64,000 bases of DNA from assembly GCA_963575745.1 (NCBI GenBank), contig CAUYUJ010005692.1, positions 62,001 through 126,000 of the forward strand, given 5' to 3'. Under the pieces are notes generated by a model. It was not told the origin of the DNA. It did no database searches and was given only the letters and a program-made list of their open reading frames with translations. Of the stretch, positions 30,531-42,484 are shown piece after piece (the first letter of the stretch is position 1; the number at the start of each line of letters is the position of its first letter). This DNA is from Prorocentrum cordatum. Taxonomy: Eukaryota > Sar > Dinophyceae > Prorocentrales > Prorocentraceae. The position numbers and the translations under genes are program-made.

Positions 30531-32039
30531 CGAGGCCCCCCAAAGCCCCCCACCAGGCCCCAAAAGGCTCACAGGAGACGCACACGGAGCCCCCAGATGG
30601 CCGAGCAGTGCTCCCGATGCATCAAAAAGTGCTTCAAGGAGGCCCCAGGAGGCTTCTGGATTGCCCCAATGTGGCCTCAAGCCGGGCCTCCACGCAGCCA
30701 AGACGGGGGGGGGGGGCGGCCGACGGGGGAGGGCATCGTCCACGAATCGGCGGTACGTCGCCGACTGTTCGGCGATGGGCCCCCGGGAGCGAGGCCGAGC
30801 GATCCTGACCGAGGCGGAGTGCCAGGCCCCCTCACTGCTGGCGATGAAAGGCCGATCGGAGGTCGATGCGCTCGCCCCACCCAGCCCCCCTGAGCCTATC
30901 TCTCTCTCGCCGCCCCTGACTCCAGCCCGCCTCCAGAGGCCTCGTCTGGGCGGCCAGGCTTCTGTGTCGCACGTTCGGGGGGCGGATACACGTGCCGAGC
31001 TCACGGCGAGCGTCGAGTCCACGTCGAATACCACGCCGAGTCCACATCGAATCCGCGCCGAATACAAGGAAAGGACCAACAAAATTCGTGACAGGCCAGG
31101 CCCTGGAAAATGCAGCACAGAGGCTCCACGCCTCACCACGCCGTGCGGCCAGCCCAGCCATGCGCGGCCTGACAAAAGATCCGATGCATTAATTTATTCG
31201 ATGCTAAAGACCCCCCGGAGTCCCGACCCTCTCCCCGGGACTAGCTCTTCACTACAGGCTGTTTATTGCCAGTCGCACATACACACCTACACAGAAGTAG
31301 GCATATGTACACCAAGGTCTGCTGGCAGTTACCCGAAACACTGTGTACAAATTTGGTTGACACCTCACGCTCGCGAACCTACCCCCTCAGAGAGGGCTTG
31401 CTCACTATATACTACACGCGGTGGTGGCTGCGAACATCGTCTCGTGGTCATGCTCTTGCCCCGCCTTTTTGACAGCCCCAGGGCCCAGCGAAGTCCAATG
31501 AAGAACCACACCGATCATCAATACCTCAAAATGGCCTGGGCCCCTGCAGGCCGGCCCGGAGCCCCTGAGCTGAAGCGCCCATGGCCCCCCCCCTCACGCT
31601 GGCTGGCCTCCAGGGTATCTCTTCATTTTTGTTCGGCGGCCCGGCATCTTCCGGGCGACTGGCTCGGCGTCGCCACTCAGAGGTCGGGGGCCAACTCCTG
31701 GGTGGGCTTCGCAGGAAGATGCAAGGGCGATTAGACTCGACTAAGGGGCCACAAAGCCGCAGCGTTTCCGACTACGCACCGTAGCAGGCAAGGACCTACT
31801 AGCGCCGATGCTGACTGGAAATCCCCTGGAGCTGCAAACTAACATGGGATTGGCCTGGCTAGTTTGGATATTCAATCCTGGCAAGTTCTTCGAGCCGCGT
31901 CTGGCCGCGGCGACGCCCCGAACCCCTCCAAAACGCAAGACCTCAAACTCTTCTCCCCTGAGACTTCCGAACTCCCGATCGCGTGCCTCCCAACCGCCCC
32001 CCAGGCGGGGAACCCCTGCCGGTCGGTGTCGTGGACCCT
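30531..32039. other. no supported gene
   Basis: GC-rich with overlapping open frames on both strands. 30600-31200 has long but motif-free frames. 31200-31560 has ordinary composition. I could not assign any family or repeat here. Confidence 0.45.
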
Positions 32040-32060
32040 GTACGCCTGGAGCGCCGCGCG

Positions 32061-32321
32061 GCCGACGACTCCGGCGAGCGACAGTGACTATGAGGGAACG
32101 AGCGAAAGGGCGAAACAGCACAACGAACAAGAACCGACGACGAACGAACGACGCAAGGGCAAGCGACACCGAACGGCAACCAGAACAACAAAAAAGACGG
32201 CGACCAGAAAGACGCCACGACGAAGACGATGACCTCGACAAAGACGACGACCCCCACGAAGACGACGAAGACGACCAGCAACAACCGACGACGACGACGA
32301 AGACGCCGACCCGTTGACAAC
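32061..32321. mobile_element. T-poor insertion between 20-bp direct repeats
   Basis: GTACGCCTGGAGCGCCGCGC (20 nt, plus one more G) occurs at 32040-32060 and 32322-32342. The 261 bp between are strongly A/C/G-biased on the plus strand, made of GACGAACGACG and GAAGACGACGA phrases. The arrangement looks like an insertion with a 21-bp target duplication, or a slipped duplication. No coding sequence recognised. Confidence 0.5.
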
Positions 32322-32560
32322 CGTACGCCTGGAGCGCCGCGCGCGCAAAGGCCCCGCCCTCCACCAAGTCGGCGGCCCAGCCGACCCGCTCCCCGCGGCG
32401 CCAGGAGACCTGCCGGCGAAGGCCGTCGTCGCCGCCGCCGCCGCTTGTCGCTCGTCGGCATCAACACACAGCTTTGACGCCCAGCGCGGATCCAAGAAAC
32501 CCGCGCGGAGCGCCAAACAAATCTGATTATAATGTTCTTTCTTTCTTCTTCGAGGGAAGC

Positions 32561-32733
32561 CTAGGGCTCCCAACTTCGCGCTTCGCGCTCCGCGAAGCGC
32601 GAAGCGCGAATAACTTCGCGCTCTCGCGCCGCCCCCCAAGGGGGAGAAGAGGAGGACGAGGAGGAGGGGGAGAAGGAACGAGGACCGCGAAGCGCGAAGC
32701 GCGAATAACTTCGCGCCCTCGTGGGAGCCCTTG
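32561..32733 (+). mobile_element. fold-back element (CTAGGGCTCCC family), copy 3, 36-bp flanking repeat
   Basis: 173 bp, same structure as the other copies. It is flanked by a perfect 36-bp direct repeat (32525-32560 and 32734-32769) that begins GATTATAATGTTCTTTC and ends CGAGGGAAGC, far longer than at the other loci. Confidence 0.9.
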
Positions 32734-32769
32734 GATTATAATGTTCTTTCTTTCTTCTTCGAGGGAAGC

Positions 32770-33400
32770 CGTGCTTGCGACTAGACTTCTCAAGCGTCTC
32801 AGAGGGCCCGGGGCCTTCTTCTGGGCCTTCTTGAGAAGCCCGACCCCCTGGGCTGTCCCCTCTAGGCGCGCCGCTGAAAAAAGGCACCCACGCTCGGAGA
32901 GTTAGGGTGAAACTCATGGGAGCTTTCCTCGAATGAAAAAGGCCAAAAAGCGTCCACCAAAAGTGCCCCCCCAGGCGCCGGCAAAGGGTTCGCACCGTGC
33001 GCAACAGCAAGTACCATAACACCGGCAAGCAACAACTATTGTTGCTGCCGCTGCTACTCGTAGTCTCATTATCATTGCAGGTGCTCTTGTTCGCACCCTA
33101 CTGTAGTCATCGTCCTTCTCCCCTCCTCGTCATCCTTCTCCGTCTCATGTCCCTCCTACCCCATCGCACTCCTCCCGATCCACCATCCCCCGCCGAACTT
33201 CTCTTCCTCATCCTTCTCCCCCTCCTCTTCCCCGCCCTCCTCCACCCCCATCCTCGCTCCAAGTCCGAACCCTCCGAATCCGACTCCGCAAGCTCCTCCC
33301 GTTTCTCCTCCTCCTCCTCCTCCTCCTCCTTCCCCTCTTGTTGTTCCTCCTCATTCCTCCTCCCCCTCCTCCTTTCTTGCTGGACACGTTTGAAATACTT
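32770..33400. other. no gene; pyrimidine-rich tract on the right
   Basis: 32770-33080 includes an imperfect fold-back (GACTTCTCAAG ... CTTGAGAAGCC, 32780-32850). 33110-33390 is CTCCTCC/CTTCTCC-rich pyrimidine sequence. No coding sequence supported. Confidence 0.5.
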
Positions 33401-33950
33401 CGCGAGAGCCAACGAACGTTTCCAAGTGCCTCGGAAACACGCTGGGCACGTTTAGCACATGCCCTGGACCGTACCGAAAAAGTCCTGGCAGCTGCTTGGA
33501 AGCGCGTTGCGAACAGTTCCCAAGCACTTTGCAAGCACTTCGGGGCAGTACCGAAGAACTTCGCGAGCGTTTGCGAACATCGGCAAGCACTGTGGAAACA
33601 CTTCCGAGATTGTTCAGGCACTTCGAAACACATGTTGCGAGGGTTTGCGAACATTTGCATGCACCGTCGCCAAAAGCATCAATCACATTGGAATCACTTC
33701 CGGGCACATTTGCGACACTCGCGAACGTTTGCACGCACGTCGAAAGCCTTCTGGTCACGCGACGCGTCGCTCACCGCACAGTGCTGGTGAGCGCTTCCAA
33801 AGTGCTTACAGGCGTGCGCAGAGCACCTCCAAACTACTGTCAGACTGCACTTGAGTTATTCCCCAACAAACTTGTTCAAAAATCACCCTACACGGGCTAA
33901 CATTCGCAAACGTTCGCAAACAGCCTTCAAAGTGCATGCGAGACCACGTG
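33401..33950. repeat. degenerate short-period repeats (GCGAACGTTTGCGAACAT-like)
   Basis: Many diverged 15-18 bp units of the types TTTGCGAACATTTGCA, CTTCGCGAGCGTTTGCG and AGCACTTTGCAAGCACTT. Moderate AT content. Open frames here follow the repeat period. Confidence 0.6.
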
Positions 33951-35116
33951 GAGCGCCGATAGCCCTGCAAAGTCTTGCTCATGCTCGGCAGGCCCTGCCA
34001 TGTCCTTCACTCCTCGAAGACAGTACCAGCGGCCGCGCAATCGCGAGCTCCCATGCTTAACGTTGCCTTCCTTTCCCAACGAACATTCCACATAGACCGT
34101 TCACAGGCGAGTCCCCGAGCAGGAAGACTTACGGTTACTCTGATATTAATACTCACACATCTCGCGCTCCGACTCAATCACCTTCAGACGCATGTATGGT
34201 CGAACGCGTACACACACAAAACAAAAAAAAAATGCTGCCAATTGCTGCAACTTGCTGGCATGCCCCCGTCATTTTGCTGCCACTCGCTGTCAATTGCTGC
34301 GCCCCAGGACGAACGACCGCTTGAACAAAAGCTCCTGGGCGTTACTATCTGAGGAGAGGGGTGGGCCGCGGCGGACCATGGCCGGCGACGCCGAGAGCTG
34401 CGCCTGGCCCGCCAGGCCGTGCAGCCGGACGGTGTGCCTTCCCAGATCCGCGGGCCAGCTGGGTGGCCCGGGGCCCTGGCACGCTGGCGCCCTGCCCGTC
34501 GGCGCAGCGCCCCGCCCTCCCCCACCCTCCCTCCTCCATCCTTTGGGCGTCGCTAGAAGTGGCCCTGGCCCAAAATGCTACCAGCTTTTCGCGCAAGTGT
34601 GAGGCCTCTGGGGCCCTGTGGGCCTCCTGAGGGGTGATCTGGAAGCCGTCTGCGCCTCCCCGGAAATGCTGGGACAACCTTGGGCCAGGGCAGCATCTGA
34701 CAACACCCGACCCCATCCTTCCTCATTCCTCTCTTGGAACGACTCTGCCTCGCTTCCCCAAGACCTTCATCGTGTTGGAAAATTCATACCGGAGATTTTT
34801 CCAAGTTTCCGGCCTCCGGGGGCCTCGGGCCCCGGAACCGCCAAAAAACATTCGGCGGGAGGAACCAGCCACTCGAAGGAGAAAGGTCAGAACTTCCCCG
34901 GATTCCGAATTGAAAAAAATCAGGGCACTGGTTCTCTGGTCCATTCCTGCCCCTGCCCCCTCCTCGCTGACCCCCTCCCCCCTCCTCGCTGATCCGTCGG
35001 CGTCCAGCCGAAAAAAACGGATCGAAATCGGAATGCAAGTCGCAGCCAGGATCAGGATAGGACGTTCGGGTAAGGATGCATGGGAAATCTCTGAGAGCGG
35101 GCGGGTCTGAAGGATA
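33951..35116. other. no supported gene
   Basis: No family motif in any frame and no clear tandem structure. 34360-34640 is GC-rich with a shared phrase of open frames on both strands but nothing recognisable. Confidence 0.4.
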
Positions 35117-35200
35117 TATCGAGCCACGCGGCCGTTCCAGAGCGCTCCAGAACGCTCTGAGGGCGTTCTGGAAAGCTCCGGAGCGTTGTATCCTCATCAT
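35020..35200 (+). repeat. palindrome-bearing dispersed repeat, copy 1
   Basis: Contains an imperfect palindrome at about 35130-35190 built from GCTCCAGAACGCTCTGAG and its complement. The flanks (GGCGGGTCTGAAGGATATAT) match an inverted copy at 57935-58080. Confidence 0.65.
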
Positions 35201-35661
35201 AGGCCTGCGTCAGAACCAATCAACTTCGAAGAATCGGGTCGAATCGAAGGTGCGTCGGATCGGACTGCATCGGCACGGAATCAGAATCGAATCGTATTGT
35301 CCGCGCCAGGATGCACAACAACGCCATGCAAACGCTCGGGCCGCATCGGACCGTCGTAACATCGAACTCGAATATGATCGAACTGGCCGGAATCGATCGC
35401 GAATCGGACCGATCGGATCGACATGGACCTGAGAGACGGAAGGCTACCCTCGAACGTCGAGTTGTTTTCACAAACGCTATCTGCACGAACGGGCTCTCAC
35501 TTCATCCGTTCCGGATTGTCGCCAAATGCCCGCGTCACGTCCGCCACGTGTCACGCTCCGTGCGCCAGCTGGCGCTTTCAGGTGTTCGCCGTGCGCCCGC
35601 CCGTGCTCACCTCCACGCTCCGTGCGCTGGCTCGCGTTTCCACAAGCACACATAGCTTGAA
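35201..35661. other. no gene seen
   Basis: GAATCGAATCG/GGATCGGA-type short phrases recur at 35225-35440. No coding sequence recognised. Confidence 0.4.
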
Positions 35662-35834
35662 CTAGGGCTCCCAACTTCGCGCTTCGCGCTCCGCGAAGCG
35701 CGAAGCGCGAATAACTTCGCGCTCTCGCGCCGCCCCCCCAAAGGGAGAAAAGGAGGACGAGGAGGAGGAGGAGAAGGAACGAGGACCGCGAAGCGCGAAG
35801 CGCGAATAACTTCGCGCCCTCGTGGGAGCCCTTG
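35662..35834 (+). mobile_element. fold-back element (CTAGGGCTCCC family), copy 4
   Basis: 173 bp, almost identical to copy 3, flanked by the 6-bp direct repeat CTTGAA (35656-35661, 35835-35840). Confidence 0.88.
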
Positions 35835-36061
35835 CTTGAACCGCATGGGCTGCACCACACTGCCTTCACCACAGACTTTGAGTCGCAGAGATTGCGCCTC
35901 ATCGATTGCAGAACAAATCTTGCACCAAATTGGTAGCGTTCTGTGGACTGCGGCGAATGCGCTGCACCCCGCAACTTGTGCCATATAGATTTCACCACAT
36001 CGCTTGAGCAACATAGACTGGAATTCACAGATTGCGTCACATATACGATACACTTGTTGCA

Positions 36062-36324
36062 TCCCATGAGCGTTTTTCCCCAAACCATTCGGTGGTGTTG
36101 GGTCCTCGTGTTGAAGAGACAGCGCTCCATGTCCCTCCCGCCTCCTCCTCCTCCCGCTCCTCCCTCCTCCCATCCTGGCCTCTCCCCTCCGCACCCCACA
36201 CGTCCTTATTGTCATCCTCCTCTTCATCATAAGCATCATCATCATCATCATCATGAGTATCATCATCATCACCATCATCATCATCAGCATCATCATCATG
36301 ATCATCATCATCATCATCATCAGC

Positions 36325-36355
<31 letters not shown>

Positions 36356-36545
36356 GCAGCAGCACCATCAGCATCATCAGCATCATCATCAGCATCATCA
36401 TCAACATCATCATCATCAGCATCATGATCATCACCCTTAGCGGCATCGTCATCATCATCATCATCATCAGCATCAGTATCAGCAGCAACATCATCGTCAT
36501 CACCACCATCATAGTCAACGTCATCCTCGGAAGTATAATCGTCAT
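36062..36545 (-). repeat. composite family end module with long (ATC)n tract
   Basis: The conserved module (GTTTTTCCCCAAACCATTCG, then GGTGTTGGGTCCTCGTG) is followed by a CCTCCTC tract. About 310 bp of (ATC)n with CAG/CAC interruptions follows (36226-36540). No 90-bp units follow. Confidence 0.75.
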
Positions 36546-36564
36546 CGTCGTCATCATCATGCGA

Positions 36565-38300
36565 TCATGTGTTCACAGCAGTGCTTGTGTTCACCAAAGC
36601 GTCTGCGCAGACAACAAAAACGTGTACACCACTGCGCCCTCGTACACGGAGCCGCTTTTGCATGCACCACAGGTCCTGTGTACAACACGATGCCTGCGCA
36701 ATCACAGCAGCCGCGTGCACCTCCTGAGGATTTCTTGGGGGCGCAGGGCTTCGGGTGAGATCCGTATCTACGCCTGCACTTCGAATATCCATTCGCTCAC
36801 TGCTGCTGAGTTGCAAGATGGACCGCGCGTGGTGCATCGGCATGCGTACGCGCAGTAGTGGGCTTCCACCACTACACCCATGCGGCGATTGCGACTGGGG
36901 ATCGATAGTGAGGACTGTCAGTCGCCGTGTGGGCCCCTCCCAGGGTCTGGGACGATTGCGCGGGGACTTCCGACCACACGATGGGCGCTGGACAGGCGAA
37001 CGAGCACGCGAAAGTCGCCCGACAGGTGGACGAGCACGCGAGGGTCGCCCGGCAGGTGGATCCAGAGTTCTAGAATCGAGTCTTCGGATTATCGAGCTTG
37101 CATTGTAGTTCTAGGATTGGTTCTGGTGTTCTGGACCCATGTTGTGTCTGCGTTTGATACGATGTGGAATTGGTATTGCGATGTAGAATGACTTCTGTGC
37201 CTCTAGAACGCACGTGGCTGTAATATACATAGATTGTGTGTTCTAGAGTTCGGTTCGCCGTTCTAGAATGTCTTTTCCAGTTCTCGAAAAACGCGTGCAA
37301 TTGATGCTGGCGGACGGGCTTCCATGGCCTCTCTGAATGCGACGGGCGGAAGGATTGATTGGAGCCTGGAATGACCCTTCGCGCATCCGGGCACTGCGTC
37401 CGCTCGGCGCGACCTTGCGTCGGCGCAGAGTGTCTCGCTTACCCCACTGCTGTAAATTGCCCGAACGGTCTCGTGAAGGAAACTGATGCGCGGCGATAAT
37501 TTGGGCCAAACGGCATTCTGGATTTCACCCGATGCCCCCTACCCAGATGAGCGCCTGGAACCTGCGTGCACCACAGTGCCTGTGTACTCCACAGAGTCTA
37601 CGTACACCCAAAAGGTCCCGAAAATCGTGGTGTGCCCGAATTATGAAATTCAAGATGCAAGACCACCCTGTATTTTGCGGCCCGAAATGTCTGCGTGCAC
37701 CACAGCACTTGACTATAACACGATGCTTGTGCAACCACAGCAAATGTGTGCACAACAACGACTGGCACCTGCGACCACCCAGGGTCCTGGCGGGATCCTA
37801 ATACAGCAAAAGTATGGTGGGCCAGAAGCCATCGAATTGAATCTGTCAGTTACGTGTGGTAATTTATTTTTCTGGCCCAGGGTATGGTCCTGTATGTTGG
37901 CCCGCAGTGCCTGCGTGCACCACATCGCCCGTGCGTGTGCAATCACAGCAAAGGTGTGCACCACACCTACTGTCGCCTGCGACCACCGCAATGCATGTGT
38001 ACACAACAGGGTCGACAGGACCCAAACTCTGGAAATACGTGCCGGACCAGACCATGTGAAAGTCAGAACGGAAAGTATATGTGAATATTGTTCTTCTGGC
38101 CTGAGGCACGGTCCCCCTGTATTTCGGGCCCGCAGTGCCTGCCTGCACCACAGCGCTACGAGCGCCACATCAACGCCTCTGAGCAACAGAGCAACACTGC
38201 GTCCCTGACAAGACTAGAAGCGCGTGACCGCCGGCGTTGCCTCGCGAATGTCAAAACATGCCTGTGATCACCACAGTGAACACCACAGTAGCCTGCGAGA
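36565..38300. repeat. GTGCACCACAG/TGTACACCACA repeats, dispersed clusters
   Basis: Clusters of about 15-bp units (GCGTGCACCACAGTGCCT and TGTGTACACCACAG variants) at 36565-36720, 37560-37760, 37905-38010 and 38140-38290. Between them are a two-unit 34-bp repeat (GACGAGCACGCGA, about 36990-37065) and a TTCTAGA-rich stretch (37065-37290). No gene recognised. Confidence 0.6.
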
Positions 38301-38371
38301 GCTACAGGACGACCGCCGTGACGTGATCTGGGGGGAAGGGGCTGGGGCCAATCACGCCCAGTATCGCCCGG

Positions 38372-38848
38372 ATGGGAAACAGGCGACATTTACTACACCG
38401 CATAATAGTCCGAGTGCATACCGAGAGAGCAAGAACCCACTGCTTGGAGTCCACGCTGACAACACACAGGCCCGAACGATCGAAGATCGACGCCCTTACG
38501 CGTTGCTGCTTGCGTTGCTGCCTCCAGAGGCCGCTGGACCCCTCGAGGCCTCCAGGGACCGCCGCCCCCTCGCGAGAGGCAGAGGCAGAGGAGGGGAGGG
38601 GTGGCTCGCATCACCTCGGCAAGGACACGCGGGAGCGAGCAGCCTCCGCCCGCACTCGCGAAGGGTGGCGGGGCGTCGTCCAGACCCCCGACGTCGTGAT
38701 GCTGCTCGCCGCGGAGGCCCCCGGAGGACTCGACCCCTCCTCTGAGGCCGGCTCTTCGTCCCGAGCCGTGGATGGACGGCCCCGGGGGGCCCGGTACGGT
38801 CCCCCCGAAGCTAAAGAATGCCACCTAACCAAAAAATGCCGAAGCTAA
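38372..38848 (+). CDS. possible exon, unknown protein
   Basis: A 158-codon frame whose last 70 codons look protein-like (REGWRGVVQTPDVVMLLAAE, GLDPSSEAGSSSRAVDGRPR). No domain. The end runs into the short GAAGCTAAAGAATGC array, so the frame probably ends at an intron before 38805. Confidence 0.22.
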   Translation: MGNRRHLLHRIIVRVHTERARTHCLESTLTTHRPERSKIDALTRCCLRCCLQRPLDPSRPPGTAAPSREAEAEEGRGGSHHLGKDTRERAASARTREGWRGVVQTPDVVMLLAAEAPGGLDPSSEAGSSSRAVDGRPRGARYGPPEAKECHLTKKCRS

Positions 38849-38882
38849 AGAATGCTAAAGAATGCCGAAGCTAAAGAATGCC
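38805..38882. repeat. CCGAAGCTAAAGAATGC tandem array
   Basis: Four copies of GAAGCTAAAGAATGC or shortened forms within 78 bp. Confidence 0.85.
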
Positions 38883-39114
38883 CCCAGTGTTGTTAGAGGC
38901 GCAGAAGATGGGAGGCCGGATCAGTCAGCCTCGAATCGGCTGCGCCAAGATCTACAACGGCGCCATGCGAGCCTCGGGCAGCGTCCGATCGCCGGAGCAT
39001 CGGAAGCGAACCGGGTCGAGCCGTCCGGAATCGGTATCGAATAGGATCGATCGGCTCGGAGTGGGCCCTGGGGAGCTGGGGCCCCGCGCTTGGGGGCAAG
39101 CTCGGTGCGTGCCG

Positions 39115-39265
39115 TGCAGGCGCCCAGGGGATAGCACATGCTCTCCGGGCTCTGCTCCAGTGGCGGCGCCGGGTGGTACAGCACCCAGTGCTCGGCCGCC
39201 GTCAGCGCCAGCCGCGCCTCCCCCTCCTCGAGGGCGGGCAGCGGACTTCGGGGCAGCGCCAGCTC
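39115..39265 (-). CDS. probable exon of an unrecognised protein
   Basis: On the minus strand, a pyrimidine-rich acceptor (CCCACCCCTCGGGCAG|GAG) opens a frame. It reads ELALPRSPLPALEEGEARLA, then TAAEHWVLYHPAPPLEQSPE and SMCYPLGACTARTELAPK. The AG|G acceptor fits dinoflagellate practice. The downstream limit is unclear (a GC donor is possible near 39115). The frame is open much further on both sides (38921-39814), so the exon may be longer. No family recognised. Confidence 0.4.
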
Positions 39266-39855
39266 CTGCCCGAGGGGTGGGGGGCACCGTACATCGCGAG
39301 CGGCGAACGTATCCACATCCACTCGCGGGCTGGATTCTGGGGCGCGCTCCCCGCCAAGAACGCCCATCATCCACAGGGTCGCGGCCCCAAGGCCCGGCCC
39401 GCGAGGCCGTGGTACAGCGCCCCCAATCCCAGACTTCGGGGGGTTTTCGAAGGAACCAGAAATTCTGGGCACAACTCTGGGATATACCATGGGGGCGGCG
39501 AACGCTGGGGTTGAGAAGAACACATCGCCAGAGACCGGAAGGCCACTGGCGCCGCCCCTTCTGCACGCGGCGTACCAAATTTTCTTCGGAACCCCGTTGG
39601 GTGGCATACAAGCTCCTCCACCAAAATGAGGATCGACGGTCAACTTTCCACTGGGTGGAGACGACACCAGATTCCCAGACCTCCTGAGCAGCAAAACGGT
39701 CAAGACGCAGTAGTTTTGCATTTTCAGCCTCTGGGGGCTTCGTCGGGTCCCAGGACCGTCAAAACAAGCCATGGGGAAGTGGTCGGGACTTACGGTAACC
39801 CCGTCTTGAAACAACCAGGATTGCGGATCTCTGGGCTTGAAGAATCAGATTACCG

Positions 39856-40652
39856 TGGCGAAGGACCCAACCATACACAGATGTGACATGGGCGCGGCGG
39901 GCGCAACATATGAGGGGTGTGCCGAAAACAGGGTGGAGCGGACGCAACGTGCGAGGTGCATGCGAGCGCAGCCACTAGGGTCTTCCGTGGAGCCCCCTAC
40001 GGAGCCACAAAACGTGTGATGGGTGTGCCGAAATGCGTGCGGCGGGGGCATGCGAGCGCAGCCACTGGCGCCCTTGGTGGAGCTCATTATGAGGCCACGA
40101 AGCGTGTGAGGGGTGTGCCGACATGGGTGCGGCGGGCGCAACATATGAGGGGTGTGCCGAAAACAGGGTGGAGCGGACGCAACGTGCGAGGGGTGTGCCG
40201 AACTGGGGCCTTCCGTGGAGCATGCAGCCACAAAACGTGTGAGAGGTGTGCCGAAATGCGTGCGGCGGGGGCATGCGAGCGCAGACATCGGGGCCTTCGG
40301 TGGAGCTCCCCATGGAGCCACAAAGCGTGTGAGGGGTGTGCCGACATCGGCACGGCGGGCGCATGCGAGCAGACACTGGGGCCATCTGTGGAGCTCCCTA
40401 TGGGGCCACGACGCCTGTGAGGGGTGTGCCGAAATGGGTGCGGCGGGCGCATGCGAGCGCAGCCACTGGGGCCATCGGTGGAGATCCCGATGAGGCCACG
40501 AAACGTGTGAGGGGTGTGCCGACATGGTTGACTAGTGCGGAGGGCAGAGGCAAGGATAGGAGGAGGGGGGGAGAGCGGGAAGAGGAGATGGGAAACACGC
40601 GGGGCGCTGCCTCTTCCAAGCGAAGACCCAACACCACAGGATGCTTGCGAAA
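39856..40652 (+). mobile_element. composite 90-bp-array element, locus 4 (both ends, target duplication)
   Basis: The left module (TGGCGAAGGACCCAACCATA) starts at 39856. About six degenerate units follow with GGTGTGCCGAAATGGGTGCG and TGGAGCTCCC, then a purine tract and the right module (GAAGACCCAACACCACAGGA, TGCTTGCGAA) ending at 40652. TACCG lies on both sides (39851-39855, 40653-40657). Confidence 0.8.
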
Positions 40653-40657
40653 TACCG

Positions 40658-42480
40658 ATGCTGCCGACCTCCCCTGACTTCTCCTGGGACTGGCTCAGAC
40701 CAGGCTTCCAAGGCGGGTCCAGTTGTAGCGACGAAGCGTCCTTCAGGTGGTCCAAAACTACTAGAAAACGACGGAAGGGCAAATAGAGATACCACAAAAA
40801 ATCTCGCCCGACCGACACCAGAGCTGGCACCAGCTTGTTGGCCTCCGATCCTGCATCCGCGCCAGGAGGTCGTCGTTCTCCGTTTTCCACACCTATGCAA
40901 AGGGCGCCTATACTCCACTACCATGCCTGCAACAAGCCATCGTGGGCATTGGCTTGGTGTGCACACCCTCCTGGCCGAGGCCAAGACGGTTTCTGCACCG
41001 TCCCTGGGCCCACCATGGCTCTGGCCAACCATGGTGTCGGTATAGGAGATGCCCCCTGCGGGACTAGAAGGACCTGGCGACGCGCCCAGTGGGGAAGTGA
41101 GGGGGGGCAGGTTGTGTCAGAAGGCGGCGGGGCTTCTCGGAAGCCCTGCGGCCTTCTGAACAGCCCCCAGTGCCTTCGGGGAAGGCTCAGAAAGTTTCCC
41201 GGAAGGCACTGCCCCTCTGCCTCTCCGTATGGGCACGCCGCCGCACAAGAAGTCCCGCAGGCCCGCGAGGACTTTTTGGCGCTGGCCACCACCCCACCCC
41301 GGGCACACGGAGCGCGCCGATGGGCGGCGCGGCCCAGCGCCGACGCAAGACTCCAGCTGAAACAAAACCGGTTCCCACCACCACCAGGCCGATGGAAATA
41401 AATGGGAATCAGCGTAACCGTGACACAACGGTCAAGGGGGCGTAAGACCCGGGTACAGGGGACTCGGAAATCCCCGACGAGGTCGTCAAAAAAATGACGA
41501 GGCCGAGCCTGCATTCTGACGAGGCCTCCCGCTGCAGACATCCCACGAAACTCCTACTCGTCAAAATCCGAATCGCGGTCGTCAAAAAACGATGGCGAAC
41601 CCGAGTCCTGGCAAACCCGGGTCTTACGCTCCCCCGAAACGGCATGACGCAGGGAGTTTCGCACGCCGCCAATGCGGCATGCTACACTGGCAACGAAAGC
41701 GTGCGTGCACCATCTTACGCGGGCAAACTACGCGCGCATATCCGCGCAGTCGGCCACGGCTCAGCAACCTGGGCCCCGACGCCCGACTTACCCCACATGT
41801 CGGACCAATCCCAACCGATCGGGAACAAGTACAACCGACCTGTCCACTTCTCAACCGGCCAAGCAACCAATTAGTACAAGTTACAACCAACCATATCGGG
41901 CCGACCATGGTTTTTTTCTGCGTGCACCAACACAAGACGATTCAGAAGACAAATGCACGTCGTACGGACGAAGATGCATTCAGGGGGATTATATGAGTGC
42001 CCCCGTTGGCATTGGTGTTCGCTGCATTCTGACCTCTGGGAACTGTGTTGTGTTGAATCTAAGCACTGGTCATACCAAACTTGAGTTTCGATGTCAGCGT
42101 ATGAGACGTTGACTGCTTTCGTACGACAGTTGCGTCACGTTTAAAGTTAAACCAGACCCATCCTGATGAGAAGCCCATCGCGCGCACTTGCAGGCTTCAC
42201 ATGTCACGTGAATGCAGGCGACAGGCTCCATATGCGCAAATGGCAAAAACGAGCTGCCACTGATATCCAACAATCCAAGCCTCCAGCTGAAATCTATAAT
42301 CCTCCACGCGCGTTCCCTTGGGACTGTGGTAGGAAACGGGCCGACGACTCAGTGCTTCCGCCGATGTGTGAGATCTTCAATGCGTTGCAACACGGCTTCT
42401 AAAACGCGCGCGTCAATCACAGCCTTGGGCTGAAGGCTTTCAAACTTGATGCACCTGTTTCAACATGCGTTCACTGGGGA
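40658..42480. other. no supported gene
   Basis: No family motif in either strand. 41120-41235 holds TTCTCGGAAG/CTTCTGAAC/CTTTCCCGGAAGG phrases resembling a decayed relative of the fold-back at 58438-58610. 41490-42430 is of mixed composition without recognisable structure. Confidence 0.4.
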
Positions 42481-42484
42481 ATTG

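Noticed and set aside
36226-36540. Poly-His/poly-Ile/poly-Met frames
   Set aside because: Translations of the (ATC)n tract.
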